The notes under the pieces are model-generated. The model searched no databases. It worked only from the letters and a program-made list of their open reading frames with translations, and was not told where the DNA came from. Shown in pieces: positions 29,761 through 44,899 of a DNA stretch of 64,000 bases (positions are counted from its first letter, which is position 1; each line of letters opens with the position of its first letter). The DNA is taken from NCBI RefSeq assembly GCF_001577835.2, contig NC_029527.1:7966094-8030093 (forward strand), written 5' to 3'. Source of the stretch: Coturnix japonica. Lineage: Eukaryota > Chordata > Aves > Galliformes > Phasianidae. The position numbers and the translations under genes are program-made.

Positions 29761-32700
29761 TCTGACCTCATGATTCACATTAATGCATACATAATAAGTT
29801 TTACTGTGCTTAAATGATATTGTTTCATATGCAATACTAATGCTGCATAGACTTGTGCATTCTGTGTTCTCTTAAAAGGAGAAGGAATTTGTCTTGTCAA
29901 AGCTGGGGTTTGCTCCAGGAGATGAACATGCTTCTACTTCTATGTGCAGATTTTGCTGTTCAAACTGAGAGGGCAATTTTATATCAGTCTGTGTAATCCA
30001 GAATGTCTTACATATGTACATGTGTTAGTCTTTTATCATCACACATTGCAGGTATTCTGGTGTTCAGTAACTTTAAGGCTTTAAGGGTTTGCTATGGACG
30101 CCTAGCAGTACTCCAGGGTACTTTTACAGGGTACTGGGGACACTTGCTGAACTTCTGCTGTTGCTGTGCAGAACTCAGGGGAGTTGTTTGTTTTTGGCTT
30201 GAGCCACCTGCTTGCTCTCTTGTTGCCAGAGCCTTGTGTATCTGAAAGTTTTCTTCTCTTAGTAAGTCAGATGCTGTAGTTTGAAATAAAGTAGGCATAA
30301 TAATGTAGAAGTGACCAAAAACTCTAAGCTGAACTAGGTGAACCAGAGGTTCAACTGAGCTATTTAAAAAGTGAATAGAGATTAAGATGAACTACTGCAG
30401 GTAATATTTGGTGGACTTTGTGCAGTATAAGTAGCTTAGATGGAATTTGTCGAACCATAAGTCAGTCGGATGGCTTTATGCTGTGAGAAACTGACCTGCA
30501 ATGGCAAAGTTTTACTTGTGTAGCCTTGTTATAGAGGAGACTGGAAAAGGAACCAAATTTTAAGGCAAATAATAGTGTCTTCCTGGATTTATTATTAGGT
30601 AAACAGGTACTAATTGAGTTTGATTTCATACTTGGATTTGATTAGCAGGTTCAGATAAATTGATTGATAATTACCACTTGCATATCTGTAACATAAGGAA
30701 CATCCACAATTAGTATAATGTCAAACTTGCCTGGGCTGTCAGCACATTCGAAATGATACGCTTCACACGTTGAGACCTCTGGACAGTTAGTCTTTTAAGC
30801 TTAAAACTCTCCAGATATAATATACATAAATTTATCTAACTCACTACAGAAGCAGTATTTTAAGTGATGCGAACTTCACCGTGGTGAAGGTGCTCATGTT
30901 TCATTAGGCTGGTGTGTTACAGTCAAAGGTGCTTTGATAAGAGGCATGGGTGAGAGCCAACATGTTATGCTTGACAGCAGATGCTAGAATCTGAGAAGTA
31001 AAAATCTAACCAAACTAAACACTCTTCAATGTAGAGGTTGTTTTCTCAGTTGTTTTGGTTTGATTGCAACTGAATTAAGTAAGTACAACAGCTTCCTCCT
31101 TCAGTCTTTTCTAAAGTATCTCTTTATGGAATCTACTTCTGGAAAGGAACTCTATCATGTAATGCTCAAGTGTCAGTTTGCTCGAGTATTAGAGCTTTGT
31201 TGCATTACATTCTCAAAATACTCTTTTGCCTGGCACTGTTCAAACCTCTTGTGCTTTGTGAATGCATTACTTAAAAACATAAATAAATTGTAGGCCCGGT
31301 ATTAATGGCCAAGCGTGGGGAGAATTCCCTGCTATAGTTCTGAGCAGCCTGTGAGACAGCTCCTGCCTCTTTCATTATGTTGCAATTTCTGTAGTTTCTG
31401 CTGGTCTGCCCTCTGACAAGAGGCTTAAGGGGAATTATGTACATTCTAGTGCAATGAAGTGTAACAGCCAGGTTGTTAGCTTGGTAAAGTAATTGTGAAA
31501 ATCTGACATTAGTTTACACAAGCTGATTAAATGGTTCTCAGTAGGCCAAGTAACTGCAGGTAGTAAGCACTAGCACTCTGTATGTGTTTGCTTTAGTGAC
31601 AACAGTAGTCACTGGAAACTACAGGAGTGTCTTTGATGTTACAGGTAGCACTTAAATGAATGTCTGCCTATGTTTGTATTCGGTATTCTAACCTGCTTTG
31701 ATGGATACTTAGCAGTTGCAGTTCTAACTGGGTTTACATTTCTTTGACATTGTCTTTCCCCAAGCTAATGAGGAAGCAGATGCCTTGTTCTGAAACTCAT
31801 TCACTAAATCATTTGCAAGTTTCACTTTTGTGCAGTAACGCAAAGGGCAAAATGGCATGTTTACATTTCTGGTGTCATAAATGTTGGCCAAATTCTAAAG
31901 GCGTGTTCCATGTCCTTAAAGCACTGATAACCTTCTACAGAATGCAGTTGAGAGTATTCAGTTGCTCACTGCATCTGCTGTTAGCTGTGAAGCAGTGGTT
32001 TGTCAGGTCACTGATAATTATGGTATCCTGTATTGGGACTCTAGCTCTTGAAACAGTGAACAAACAGCAAAGCTATGTGTTTTTTGACTTATTGGTGACA
32101 TTTATCCTTTCCAGGGCTAGGAGTGGTTATGATTATAGTTATGAAGACACAGAAAACACTTAATCATCATGTTGGTGGATGGCTTTCCACAGAGCACGGA
32201 TTTTAATTACATTTTGAGCATTGTAATTGGTCTTAAGTAACTCAAGCAGCCAGTTGGCCTATGCAAAGATTGTGGGGGCAAGTTGTCAGAGACGAAAGAG
32301 GGAGCTGAATATTTTGTAATAAGCTTTGAAAAGCCAAAGTAAGGAAAGAATGGTTTTTCTTTTTTCCCCCAACTAATATTTAAGGCTTCAGATTCTTATC
32401 GCTCCCTTTGGAGAACCCTTGGACAGAGAGACCTGAGGAGTTTGCTTTTATTCTGTGTATTTCAGATATCAAAGGAAAAATAAACGGAAATGTGGAATAT
32501 AACATTTTTTGTCATATTCTGGAGCTCCTACGTGTTTAAATCTTGCACTTGTCAAATCTCCCTGGAATACTGGCAGAGGAAAAATTCCCGGATACACCTG
32601 AGCTGTTAGGAATGGCAGAGGAAGTAAAGGTCAAGTATTTTAATTAAAAATAAACAGTGGATCTAATGAAGCAAACAACTTTTTTTGTGGCTATGCAGTA

Positions 32701-35700
32701 CTATATAATCTATTCTCAAGGTTGTAATTCAAGTAAATGAAGAGGCAGTTTAAGAACTCCTTAAATGACCTTTTTTAATTGGCAGTACACTGAATATAGA
32801 GTCTAATCCCAGACATCTTCACCTCCATTAAGGTATATGAGCTCACAGTTCGGAGACGACTTGCTCAATTTCCAGTGCTGCATCTAAAAATAGCAACCAT
32901 CCTTTAAGATAATTTCTTTGCATGGCAAAAACAGGAGCAATCCTGTGCTCAGAAGTGTTATAATGACAAGATGCTTGGCACCACTGATTGCTTATTAGCT
33001 GGAAGGCAGGATGGAAAATACTGTTTATTTTGCAGAGCCTGTGTCTGCTCTGTTGGCTACTTGTGCTTCCTTTTGGACCATCAAATAGGACAGTTGTGTG
33101 TGCAGTGTGATGCTCTGCAAGGGGAGAGAAGATCAGATAACCAAAACAAGCTGCAGATATGCCAGGAGCAGATGTATTTAGATAGAGAAGAATGACTGAC
33201 TCTCATACCTTGAGATTCAGCTCTAGGAGGGATCATGTTTGAGCTGTAGCATTTTCATAGTAGGAGGTTTTCATATATTTGCAATGTTCAGTAAGGAATA
33301 AGAGACAAATTTGTTGCCACTTTTCCCTACAATACCGTAATAACAGTCCCCAGCTGTGATCGATTTGACCTGTTTATTTCTGCTGATCAGAACAGCGTGC
33401 CTGCAGATGGTATGTGTGAATTAAACATAGTTATATTCTCACTTTGTGAGGCCAAGGGTTTCTAGGCAAGAAGCTCCATTTAAGTAGTGTTGTTGCTGTT
33501 TGCTTTTAACTAAGGCTGGGAGTTGTGGGTAGAAGCTGCCATGTTTCACCACCTTCTTGCCTTGTAAGAAATGTGACTCCTGGATACCTGGCACAGACTT
33601 GTTTATGTAATCTTCCTTCTGACTTGCTCTGACTTGGGCTTGCACAGCTTGTGGGCGGAGGGTGATATAGAGATCTGATGGGGTCTGAACTATTGCTGGT
33701 GGTAACTGAGTGGTAGTCATGTGCCAGAGTTACGCACTGGCAGGAAGGGAGTCTGTGCTGGCAAAGGTTGGGCAGAAGAGGAAGAATTTGGGGATAGATA
33801 GGGGAAAAAAAGGGAAAGTTTGGTTTCGTGTAGGATTTTTCATCAGTCTATTTCCTCTTCTTTCCCACTTTTAGCAGGCAGTCAATGGTAGAACCTCCAC
33901 CAAGCTGTGGTAAAACCCTATGCTGCGGCTAAGTTGGCCAAGTTTGTTGCCAGCTGGTGTGTCTGCTCCATCCATTCCATTTGTTTTTGGGCATATGTAG
34001 TAAGCAAGTAAGTAGTCTGGGAAACAAAGATGTTACTGTGTGTTACTCCATAGGCAGAACTTCCTTCAGTCTGTCCTGATAAAGATTGTCTACCATATGA
34101 GGCCTTTCTAATGTGTGTCTACAAAATATGTCCATACTTAACCTGGAACAAGCATCTCCAAAACTGCCCCAATTCTCTTTTCTTTCCTCTGTCATTTTCC
34201 ATGCTTTCAATTACAGCTGTCATCTCCTCACTGTATTTCTACTGCTCTTGAAACATTTGCGTTTTTGTTTTTTTATCTTTGACAATCCCTGCCCTCCTTT
34301 TGGCTGTGGAACGAGTTTTAAATGCATTGTTCCTCTGGAAGGTGATTAAAAGTGCTCCTTGATTGCCAGATCAATGTCTCCATAAAACTCCACATCTCTG
34401 CAGAGCCAGGGAGGTGAAGAAGAAATATTGGGAAACAAGCCAGCTGCCTCCCACGTTGGATGAGGAATCACGGAACCAGGCCCTTCCCTTCAAGCTTCTT
34501 TGGTAATGGAGTTGAGTTGCTAAATTAAGAAGCCTAGAAATCTGCTTTTGAGATACTGAATGTGGTTTAGTTCAGGCTTCTCAGGAAATGTACATATTTT
34601 GATGTCTTCTACTTAGGTTTGGGCTTGGGGGCAGTGACAGTAAAGGTTAGAGCTGCTCTGTCGTACATCTGTGGTGTGACTGTCAGTTACTTAACCTCTC
34701 TGAGGATAAGCATATATTGCAAGAGCGTTGAAGGGATTGAATACTGTTTGCACAGCGTTTTAAAGTTATAAAACGGGATGTGTTAAGAACAATGTCATTG
34801 GCAAGGAGCTTTTTGCAGGTCTTTTTCTGGCTGATCACCAGCAGTCGATTAGATCTTTATGACAGATGTGGGTTTGTGACTTGCAGCAAAAATAGATTTC
34901 CACTTCCTTTCTGCACTGCTACAAGTGTATCCAGGTGTTTGCAGTGTGATAAAAATCCAGTGTGTTTGAGGCAGTAGGAAACAAGCAATGCATTAACCTA
35001 TTTCATTATGATTATCTCTTACACATAGCGCTTAACTATCTCTTTAGCATGCAAACACTGGTTAAACCAGTCATGGAACAAATTGCTCTCCATGCAAGTT
35101 GGGTTATGTATTCTGACCTTCATACAGGTGCCATGATTCAGTTCTCTCAGAAAAGACAAAATGTTACATCTCCAATCTCTGCATCTGTTCTAGGGCCTGA
35201 GCCTAATGTGTTGTGTTTTATTTCTGCTTAATTCTACTGTAGTACTTCTGGCACGAGATTGAGGAACCCTGAGGATGATTACCTATCTGGGGATCCATTA
35301 CGTGCAGCAGAACTGAAAGAATAATTGTTCTAGATAAATATTTGCAGATGAACTTCTGAACTGAACATCTTCTGCTGAGATGTGTTTGGAGTTCTGCTAA
35401 TGCATCAGATTAACATTAAATGTTTTTGCTTTGACTGCTTAATTCTGTTTTAACAGGAGCAAATGTGAACTTTTCAGGGGAGACCATATTTAAATGAAGC
35501 TATTTATTTACACAGTGCATTGGCTTCTTTGCAGTGAGGAAGCAGGATTTTCAAGAAGGTACAACAGCATTCATGTTCCACTGAAGTTCTGGATGCTAAA
35601 TAGGTTTTGTGTCTGCTTTTAAGAGTGGAAAGCCCAGTTCAAAGGGCTTCAGTAGGCAGTCTGATTAGGTACAACTAATGGTGGGATCCAAAGTCATCGG

Positions 35701-38700
35701 ATCCTTTCTGTTGCCCTCCATATGAAAGAACAGATTAACATGAGGAGGATGCTGATGCTCTTTAATGCAGCTAGCGTATACTTCTGTCCAAGATGAAAAT
35801 GAGATAAATAGAATAGTGCTATGAAACTAATAAAGAATGGTATGTTGATTTCTCTCTTTCTTTTTCTGGGGGTGGGGAATAATCCTGCTTAAAAAAAAAA
35901 TACAATGAATTGCTCTGCTATTGACGGGCACATTTTTCTTGTATTCTGTGATTTTTTGCAAGGCTTAACCCTAAATTAAGCAATTAGTCTTTTCATTGCT
36001 GAATCACAGCAATTTTTGTTCACTTTCTAGCCTTTGGACTCTGGCTAAAAGTCTACTAGGCGAAGCTGACATATAGCAGAAGGTAATAAAACAGCAATCT
36101 TTTGTCAAGAAGGAGGTTAATAGCAATGCATAAATGAAGTACGAAATCCAATTTGAGGGGGAATACAGTAAAAGATGTGAAATAGAGTGTGTAGACAGGG
36201 TTAGCTGTGCAAATAGAGGAGGCTGCCTGCTCATTTATAGGGCTGTGATTTGGGATTTAGTTGTGTGATTCTCATTCATCATGCTGCTGTTTTTTTTGCT
36301 GTAGTCTCTGAAAAGAGATCATTGCGCACCAGCAGTTTAAAGGAAGGTTCAGTAAGACACGTGCAAAATGGAAATGGGCCACGTGCTGAGGAGCTTTAAG
36401 ATGTTTCAATTTAGCATCCTGATAGTCCCGAATTCTTGTGTGCTCTCCATACAAGAAAATGCTGCGTGCATGACAAGCAAATCTGGGGGCCGAAGTAAAG
36501 AGAGAGCTGAGGGAGGAGCTACGTAAGTAATGAGACGTGATTATGTAAAAGCTGAATACAGATAGCTCTCCTTTGTTGGTGTTGCAGTAAGGGGGAGGGA
36601 GCGTGTTCAGGCACTTAGATTTGCCCTTTTGTCTTGAATTGCTTTTTTTTAATATCGGGTGCAAATAAGTAGTGAATGTGTTAGAGACTGACACTTTTCC
36701 TGTTGTCCCCCTCCTGTCCTCAAAACAGTAAGGCAGAGCACTTGGTACCACAGCTTCTGTGCTTTACCCTGGTGTTTCAAGAGATGATACCTGTCACTGG
36801 GGATGTAGTTCTAGTGGTATGTGACAGCATGGATTGCTCCTAAAAGTTGTGTATTGCTGAGCTGTGTGTTACTTTGTCCCAGTAAACTAGGAAGGACAGC
36901 TTTATTGGTCTTCTGGTATAGGTGGGCTAACTTGCAGAGTGCTCACACTCCTGCTATTTAATTGCTTCTGTGCTGTAAGTAGATGGTTAATACTCTGAAG
37001 ACCAAAATCGTTTTTCCAGCTAGCTCTAAAAATAGCAGCGTATAGTTAAAACTAAATGATTTGCAAAGTGAAATATTAAAATGTCAGGATAATTCTTATA
37101 GTATATTGTGTTTTTTTTCCCATGCTTGCGGTTTCCAAAGTCATCCTTTATTAGAGAAATGATCCTTTAAATGTATTCATTAAATATTACAACATGGAAG
37201 ATTATACCCTTTAATTTGAGGAGCTCTTACCTACCTCTTTATCACTGATTTGCGTGACGCTGATTTCAGGATGCCAATGTGGGCTATGTACAGATCAATG
37301 CACAGAGCCTTACTTCAGCCTCAGTTGCTGCTTCTTTTTCTTGTTTTCTTAGATGAGATCAAGTAGCCATTAAGAGCTGTCTTTCTTCCCAAGGTATTTC
37401 TCTTCAGAGGTTCATCAGACAGTGCAGACAGTAGAATTACTCTGTTTGAAAGGCCTACGGCTCATCTCTCAGACGTGCAGAACACATCCTGAAGTAACGT
37501 TTTGCTCTCATGCAGCATGTAGCATGTTTAAACCTTCACGGGATTTGTGCTGAATAAATAACCAATGGTTCTGATTTATGAAGCCACAGGATATCTCAAA
37601 AAGAAAGGTATAGTCTAAGATCGTAAACAGGGCGCTGTTTCCTAGTGCCAGTTCCTGAGTCCTGGTTTTACTCAAAGCAAAGCAGGTGTTTACTATCTTC
37701 CCTGCTTCCAAATTATGCATTGTCAAACCATATGTCTGCGTGGACTGAAATGAATCATGTGCAAAACCAAAGTGCATCAGCAAACCTTTATCTCATAGGG
37801 GTCTGTTTCAGTGACTACCGCAACAGTAATAAATCCATATTAGCATATGCCGTAGTCCCAAGCAGATGCAGAAAGGAGGAGTTTGTGAAAACAGTTCCAA
37901 TAATGAAGAATAGTCCTGATGGAGTACAGAAAGGCTTTCCTTTCTTTCCATTTTACTTTAGTGATGGTTTCTTTAACCTGCACAAGACATCTGTTATCTC
38001 TCTGAAGATACCACAATGGGAAAACTTCAGTCTCCTTAATTAAAACAAAAGGGGAGAGGGGGGCAAATTCATCTTCAGATATTTTACTGCTTTTTTTGAA
38101 TAAATCCCCGTAAAAAATGAGGCAAGTTTTCCAAAGCAGAGGATAAGCTGTATTTTATGAGAGGAGCGTTGGGTAAGATATAATCTTTGGTACTCAGAAC
38201 ACAAACTTGCCAAAATCCACAAAGTAACACGTTTCAAATCTTTTGATTTCTTAGTTAAAAAAGGAAATGGTTTTCAATGAGCACCAAATGAACAGTGAGA
38301 TGTGTAATGGTTGAAAAACAGGATGGATATTTTGCACCAAGATCACCTGCCTGAACTGCAGTCTCTTTCTGCTACCTGGATTGAGGTGGGTGAGTGGGCA
38401 GGGATTCTGTTTCTGTGTTGTGCACTATGAAGGTTAAAATGATTTCTAGGTGGTGGAGAAGCCTATGAATCCAGTATGTTGGTCTGTATCTTCCAGCCTG
38501 CAGGCAGTAGGAAAATGATACCAAATAGCTTCAGCCTTTCTGATGAAAGCCTCCAGCTGATTCTGTTGTTAAGGACTAATAATTGTTTTGGTTCCCAGAG
38601 CAATTAACTCGTTCTGCTGCTGTTCTGTTTCTGATCTTATGATGAAGCCTTTCTGTATTTTCATCTCTGCCAAAGCAGAGGTCCATAAAGTGGGCAAGAA

Positions 38701-41700
38701 GGGGCAATGTGGATTACTTCTCTAAGGAAGAGCAGTGTATTTTTCAACATGATACATCTAAGTTTTCTCACAAAATAGTTCCTTAAAATTTAGTGGAACA
38801 TATTTAGGTCCTTGTGTTGGAAAAAGATAAGGGTAACGTGAGAGGAAAGGAAGGTCTGCTTGTCTTATCCGGTCTGGGAGTGCGAGAAGCATGATGAAAC
38901 TGTTTTTCCTCACCACTCTGCATGGTGGGCTCATCTGGGCCAGCTGCATTGGATCCACTGAATATGTTTAGGCTTCACATCTAACTGTTTCTGTATGATC
39001 CTGGGGTGAAAACATCTTTAAACTTTCATTGTAGCAAGTAAATAGAATTGCTGCTTGGAACACTGCAAATAGGAAATGATCTATCTGCAATGTTAGGCTA
39101 TTTTGAACTCTCAGTCAAATGAGGGGTATTTTAAAACCACTGTTTTTTAAATGACTTATATGTTGTTTACTCACACAGATGAGTTGCTTACTAAGTGTTG
39201 GACCAAGTTTAAAAAGGCACTTTATATAAGTCTGAAGAGATCTGCTCATTCAAAATCATAGTCACTTGTGTTGATGCTCATTGTGTTCTACCTGGTTATG
39301 ATCTCATTACAAGAGAAATTAGTGTCATAAATGTAAGAGAACATCTTGCATCTTAAGGGAGCTATTTCCTCAGGCTGTCTATGCAGAATCTGGGAGAGCT
39401 TTAGAATCAGTAGAGGAGTGGAGATGCTTTGTAGTTTTTTGCACACTTTCCAGTCTTGCCTGTCTGTCCTAAAAGCTGTAATCCAGTTCTGATTATAGAT
39501 CAGCCAGATATGGGAGAATTCTCCTTATCTCACATTACACTAATAGTCTTCACACATTAAACAGATAATACTCAATCTAAAGCTATCTTTTTTGGTGCAT
39601 AAAAATGTCCAGATTTGAAAATCTATTAAAATGCAGCCAAGTTAATTTTATATCTTTGGGAATTGAATACTGCCAGTATAGGGAATTCAAGGACTTGCAT
39701 TGGAAATTCCTGAGATGTAACTCTTTGAAGCATACAACGAATGTTTAAAAGCTTTCTGAGAATCATGGATTGGACTCTAGATGATTAGGGCATTTGGTTT
39801 CAAAGGCCAAGTAATAATTCTTAGATGCTTTTATGCACCACAGCTATTCTTCATGTTGTCATTTCAGCACGTAGCAGTGAGTTCTGAGTTATTCACTTGG
39901 ATTTGGGAAGATGGGATAAATCACCGATAGGAGAAAGTTCTATTGCTGTTGTAAAAGAGGATCAATAAGACTTTTATAACGCACTTTATGTATTTCACTG
40001 TAGCGTGTATGCTAACTGTAATGCAGTAGGAGTACTGCCATCAACTGACACGTCTCTTTGTCAAAAACCAGCCCAAGCATCTTAGAAAATAAAAATAAAA
40101 TTTAAAAAATCACAGTAATCCAAAAGTTTTTACTGAGTTGGGAACTACCCGGTATTAACCTTGTAGCTCCGGTATTACTTCTAGTCTTTACAAGATGGTG
40201 CAGGCAGAGGAACAGGTGTTGGAATTGTTGATCTTATGTAATTTTATCTTTTTATTTTCAAAAATAAAGCTCCCAGGGGGTCTATAAATACTTGAAACCA
40301 ACAGTGTGTGTTATTAACTTTCTGCAAATAAGAATTGAATCTGAATATGGTGCTGAACATCTTCAGCTCCAGCTACAATGCAAGTCAAATTCTTCACCTT
40401 TGCAAATTAACATTTGATCTTCCTAAACCGTTCTTATGAAAGGATGTCCAGGATTCATTGACTGGGACAAACAGCAGATTACGCAGCTTTGCTGATGAAG
40501 GCGTTTGGCTGTTCAGCAACTGATCTCAGTGTGCCCCAACTCAAACATGTTTGTATTTTTCAATTATTATCTCTACTCTTTATGATAAGGTCTCAGTGCT
40601 TTTAATTGCCTGTCATCTCCCATAAACTTACACCTCTCAGAGGTCTGAGTGGAAGTGTTCCTGATAAGCTTATGCTTTGGGCAGCCCAGAATTCATCTCC
40701 ACTAATAGCAATGAGTGTCTGATATTTACTGTCAAAACCAACATTAAATACTGAAAAAATATTAAGAGTCTTTGATTTTTGTTGTGATTATTATCAGGAA
40801 AAGGCAAGATCTTTCATTATTTAAAGGAAAAATAAATTGCTACAGTCTTGGGCAATTTGAGACTTCTTTACAGATTTAACAGGCCTTCTGGCTAAAAGCC
40901 AACATCACCTTCTAATCTTTTTGTCATTACAACAATTCCTTCTTTATCCTGTGATGTGTCTGCTCTCTATTGCTATTATCAGCAAAACAATTGGAGATGG
41001 AAGTATTCTTTATCTCCCTTATGAATTATTCCCAATATGCGATTAGATTTGCCAGGGGTCTCACGCATCTCCTTTTCCACCCAAATATTTCATTTCTGTT
41101 CATCTTTGGATCTTTGAATGGAGCATCAGTAGGCACAGTGCAGATACTTTACAAGTGTTGATGTGGAGGTGAAACATTTGGTTGAATTTCAAGGAATTGG
41201 ATGTGATTCCTTCAGGACAATGTTTCTATATGAGGGGCTCCTTAGAAAATAATTTAGAAGAAAGACCTTAAGTACATCCAAAATGTTTTGCTTAGCAGAG
41301 AGAGTGGGGGAAAAAAAAAACCTTAAATGTTTCATATGGTACGTGCTATTAGAACCTGTGGACTTTCAAGTATATTGGAGTAACTGCATTGCAAAGACTT
41401 GAAGTTTGTCCTACACCTGAATTCTATCAGTAGCATTCTTTGGCAGGAATATGTGTGCAACACCACAGCTGTATGCCACCCATCATTTAATTAGTATCTC
41501 TGCTTTACTTACACCAAAGTTGGGTACAAAGAAAGGTCTGTACTTTTCAAAGTGTTCCCCTCTCATTTGTGAATATTTGTGCCGGAGATAAGATATGTAA
41601 TAGACTTCTTATTGAGAGTAACAAGAACAAAAAGAATGAAGTGCAAAATATTGTATCATATTTTCAGTGCATTTTCTTTGTACTTAAAAAAAAAATCCCT

Positions 41701-43564
41701 TTCTGCAGCATATGTAATCCATGAAATCTGAAAATTGCTTTGAAGCTTTGGTCTTGTACGGAGCTGTACTGCATAATTGGTTTCTTCAAGCAAACTCTGC
41801 ATCATATGCTTTGTTATAGTCTGTTATAAGTGATTTAATAGGGCATGTCATTTTTAATTACTTTGGAAGAGCGTTTGTAAGTCTAAAAATGCAAGTCATG
41901 TCCTCTTGGCATTACAGCTTCTAAAAGCGTTTTTATGTAACCTGCAGGAACTAGCATGGTATTTTTTCATCCTCTAAGTGCCTGATAGTTTTACATTTTG
42001 GTGATCTGCAGGATGAGCGAAGCACATGATTCAAGGTAAATTAGTTTTAACTGAGTTCTCAGGAAGAAATTGCTGCCAGTTTCTGAGCTTAAATGGCCTA
42101 AAATTAGCTCATCCGACTCCCCTATACATCACTGTCTTAGCTGGGCCCTTGTTCCCTCCACCCTCTTAATATCATCTAATACGGTATAATCTCTAACTAA
42201 CAAGATGGGGAAAATGCCATATCGCTGTAATCTCCCCATCCATATCACAGCTGCTGCTGATTCCAGTGGCCATCTGTAGCAAATAATTGATTTTTTTTTC
42301 TTCTTTTTTTTTTACTTTATACTGATCTTTTGTTCTAGGCAAATCATTAGAATTTAAAAACGATACAAGAACTCCTTTATAGGAGACGGTGGTTTGCTTT
42401 GACAAAATGTCAGGTGCGTTTTAACCTGCAATCTATTGCATCTAATATTAGCTACCTTTTGGTCCTTACTTTATTCGTTATATTCTTTGCTGCTTCTGTG
42501 CCCTGTTCCTGTGCAGTGAATGAATACTCTGAATGTACCCCACGAAGGAGAATTTACCACACTGCTGTTCTGGCTGTTTGAAGAGTTTTACCCAACTCTG
42601 GGTTTGTCAGCAATCCAGGCTGCACAACGCGTAAATGAAGCAGTGCCGGGAGCGAACGTGCTTGTGGACTTAATGGGAATTGCAAAACACTGAAACATCC
42701 TGTTCCACCTAATACAGGTGCAGTTTGGTTAAGCTCTGAAGTTTGGGACGAGTAGTTGGCTTGTCAAAGAAATGAAATGCCTGGGAAATGTCTCAAGCAA
42801 TAAAGCTGGCTCTTGCTGCTCCTCCTAGGAAGCGCGCCATCCAGCAGAGCTGGGGCTGGCCATTGGCCAGGTAGATTCGGTCATTTGTCAGCTGCAACAT
42901 TTCTATCAAGGCTTGAAAGCTTCCAATATTTGATAACGTGCAGAGTGTGTTTTGCTACCCAGCTGAGTGTGACAGCTGAGCAAGCTTGCAGTGTGCACTG
43001 GAACATCAAAATAATATTGGAAATAGTGTGTCCCATTCTGGTTTTTTTTTTTTTTCCTTAATTTCTTAGCACAGAAGAAAACTAGAAAGTCTGATTTCTA
43101 GCTGAAACCAAACAAAATGATGGTGTGGGATGGTATATATACATTCATGAATGTGGGAATAAGATTTAGCTGACTTCAACTGAAAATGATCATGCTTGGT
43201 GTATGGTGAGCCAAGTCTCAACAGCTGCTGATGACAGGAAATTCATAGCTTTCCTCTTCCAGTGCTTGAAAAGCTCATGCTTCTGCCATTGATTTTATTT
43301 ATGTGTTTGATAGGAGCAAGAGGTTAGGAAAAGCCCCTTGTGAGAAAGAAGTGCTAAGTTTAAAGACATAAGTGTGGGGCAGAAAGTGAGAAAGAATTGG
43401 AATTTCCCGGCTTTTTGGCAGAAAAAGGTGCAGACAAGACATGCAAGAGCTACTTTATCCTACCTGGAACATGTAGGATGTAGTAAAGTGTAAATGTAGA
43501 GTTAAAGGAGAGGAATGAATGCCTGAAAAGCAAACCAGAGTGGCTTGGTCTGTGCTGCTGCTGT
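29761..43564. other. Long intergenic stretch, no recognisable transposons
   Basis: I could not identify a gene, CR1 fragment or RNA gene here. The two longest open frames (31744-32163 on +, 139 codons; 36272-36751 on -, 159 codons) start at non-ATG codons and have no family resemblance. With its freedom from insertions the stretch may hold regulatory sequence, but nothing in it can be named. Confidence 0.5.
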
Positions 43565-43785
43565 TTGCCTTCTGTTTAAACCCTTGTACTTGTTACTCAA
43601 ACCTTCTTATTACAAATGAAGTGTTGAGTGTTGCATCAATTGAGTGCATTAGCAACCCTTTTGTTATGAACATCATGTTACAGAAGAAGCTATTCTTTAA
43701 AAGCAGCGACTTGGCTATAATGAAAGCTTTGCTGTCATGGCCTCAGTTCCCCTTCCTAATACTAATAAAAATGCATGGGCTTTTG
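43565..43785 (+). repeat. Copy A of a diverged local duplication
   Basis: Aligns without large gaps to 44900-45124, about 1.34 kb away in the same orientation. Shared blocks include cgtacttg/tgtacttg, gaagtg-tgag, ttgagtgc-ttagca and agaag-agctatt. By eye roughly 70-75 percent identical. It is not coding in any frame shared by both copies. Confidence 0.75.
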
Positions 43786-44899
43786 TGTTGATATAAGCTT
43801 CCACCTTGCTAACACTGCTTATTCAGCTGGGCTAAATAAGATACAAATACTCAATTGTAACCTCTCTTAAGTTTTCCGGATTGTAAGAGTTGGATAATTC
43901 ATTTTCATTTTAATGGCTGTATTCTGAATATGCATCAAATTTAAATCCAGCACTTCAAAAGCTCATGCTATATGTAGGGCTGCATTTTCCATGGAAGCAT
44001 ATGTCCTTTGTCTTGGGAAGTATCCCATCCTCCAGGTAGCATCCTGACATCTGATTTGTGTATGCAGAGAGGGTTGGCTGTGTATTTATTTATTTTCTTG
44101 AGTTGCTGTGGGATTTAGAAGCCTTACTAACAGGTCAGAGTCCCTCTGTATTTGTTTATGGTTAGGTCAAGATGAACCAAATGGCAATAGATAACGTGAG
44201 GTAATCGCGCTGATCATAAATGTACTTCCATTAGCTGCAGTTGCAGGCATGCTGTAGTCTTACCTGGTGCAAATGCTCAAGCAAACACTTCTTAGTTTTA
44301 TTTTCATTTTATTTTCAAGATAAATTTTATATGATATCCTTTACAATCAAGTCACGAAGAAGGAAATGGGATAGCTTGAGGTTAACCGAAAAATAGGAAA
44401 AGCAATACTTAATTCTCCCTAGACGCCTTAAAATATTCTAATTAACAAAGGAAATACTATTTCAGATAATGACTGAATTTTAAAACAGGTAGAATTACTA
44501 GATAGACTGTGTTTTTCTGTTTAATAAAGTAATTCCAGTCTTGCTAAACTGTGGCTCCTTTATAATATAATAGTGACTCCAAGATGCTTCCATTTACTTT
44601 TCAGTGGAGCTGATTACCAAAGCCTTCTCTAATGTGTCCCCAGAGAATCACGGAGTGATACAGACAATTCCAGCATCTCACTTGTACCTCGGAAAGCAAC
44701 AATATGAAAGAGCTACATTTAAGATGGAAAAGGTAAACCAAATTGCTACAGCAATCTCACACAATGGACTGTGGGTTCCGCTTTCTCTTTGTTGTATTAA
44801 AATTTAATCTCTTTTCAACAAAAAAAAGCTCACTGCATCGCTGCTCTAGGTCTGCATTACTCCTACAGGTGCACTCAATGAGTTGCAAAATCTCAGCTG
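43786..44899. other. Spacer between the duplicated segments
   Basis: Unique sequence between the two copies. Contains the exon-like segment 44605-44732; nothing else recognised. Confidence 0.45.
44605..44732 (+). other. Exon-like segment, unknown
   Basis: Preceded by ccatttacttttcag and followed by gtaaac. One frame is open throughout: 42 codons reading ELITKAFSNVSPENHGVIQT and on to ATFKMEK, entering in phase 1 and leaving in phase 0. I do not recognise the peptide. It may be a real exon of a poorly known transcript or a chance pairing of splice-like sites. Confidence 0.25.

Noticed and set aside
31744-32163. 139-codon open frame on the + strand
   Set aside because: Non-ATG start, cysteine- and leucine-rich random-looking composition, no splice or homology support.
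36272-36751. Longest open frame outside the gene, 159 codons, minus strand
   Set aside because: It starts at GTG, has no recognisable family motif, and one or two frames of this length are expected by chance in 64 kb over six frames.
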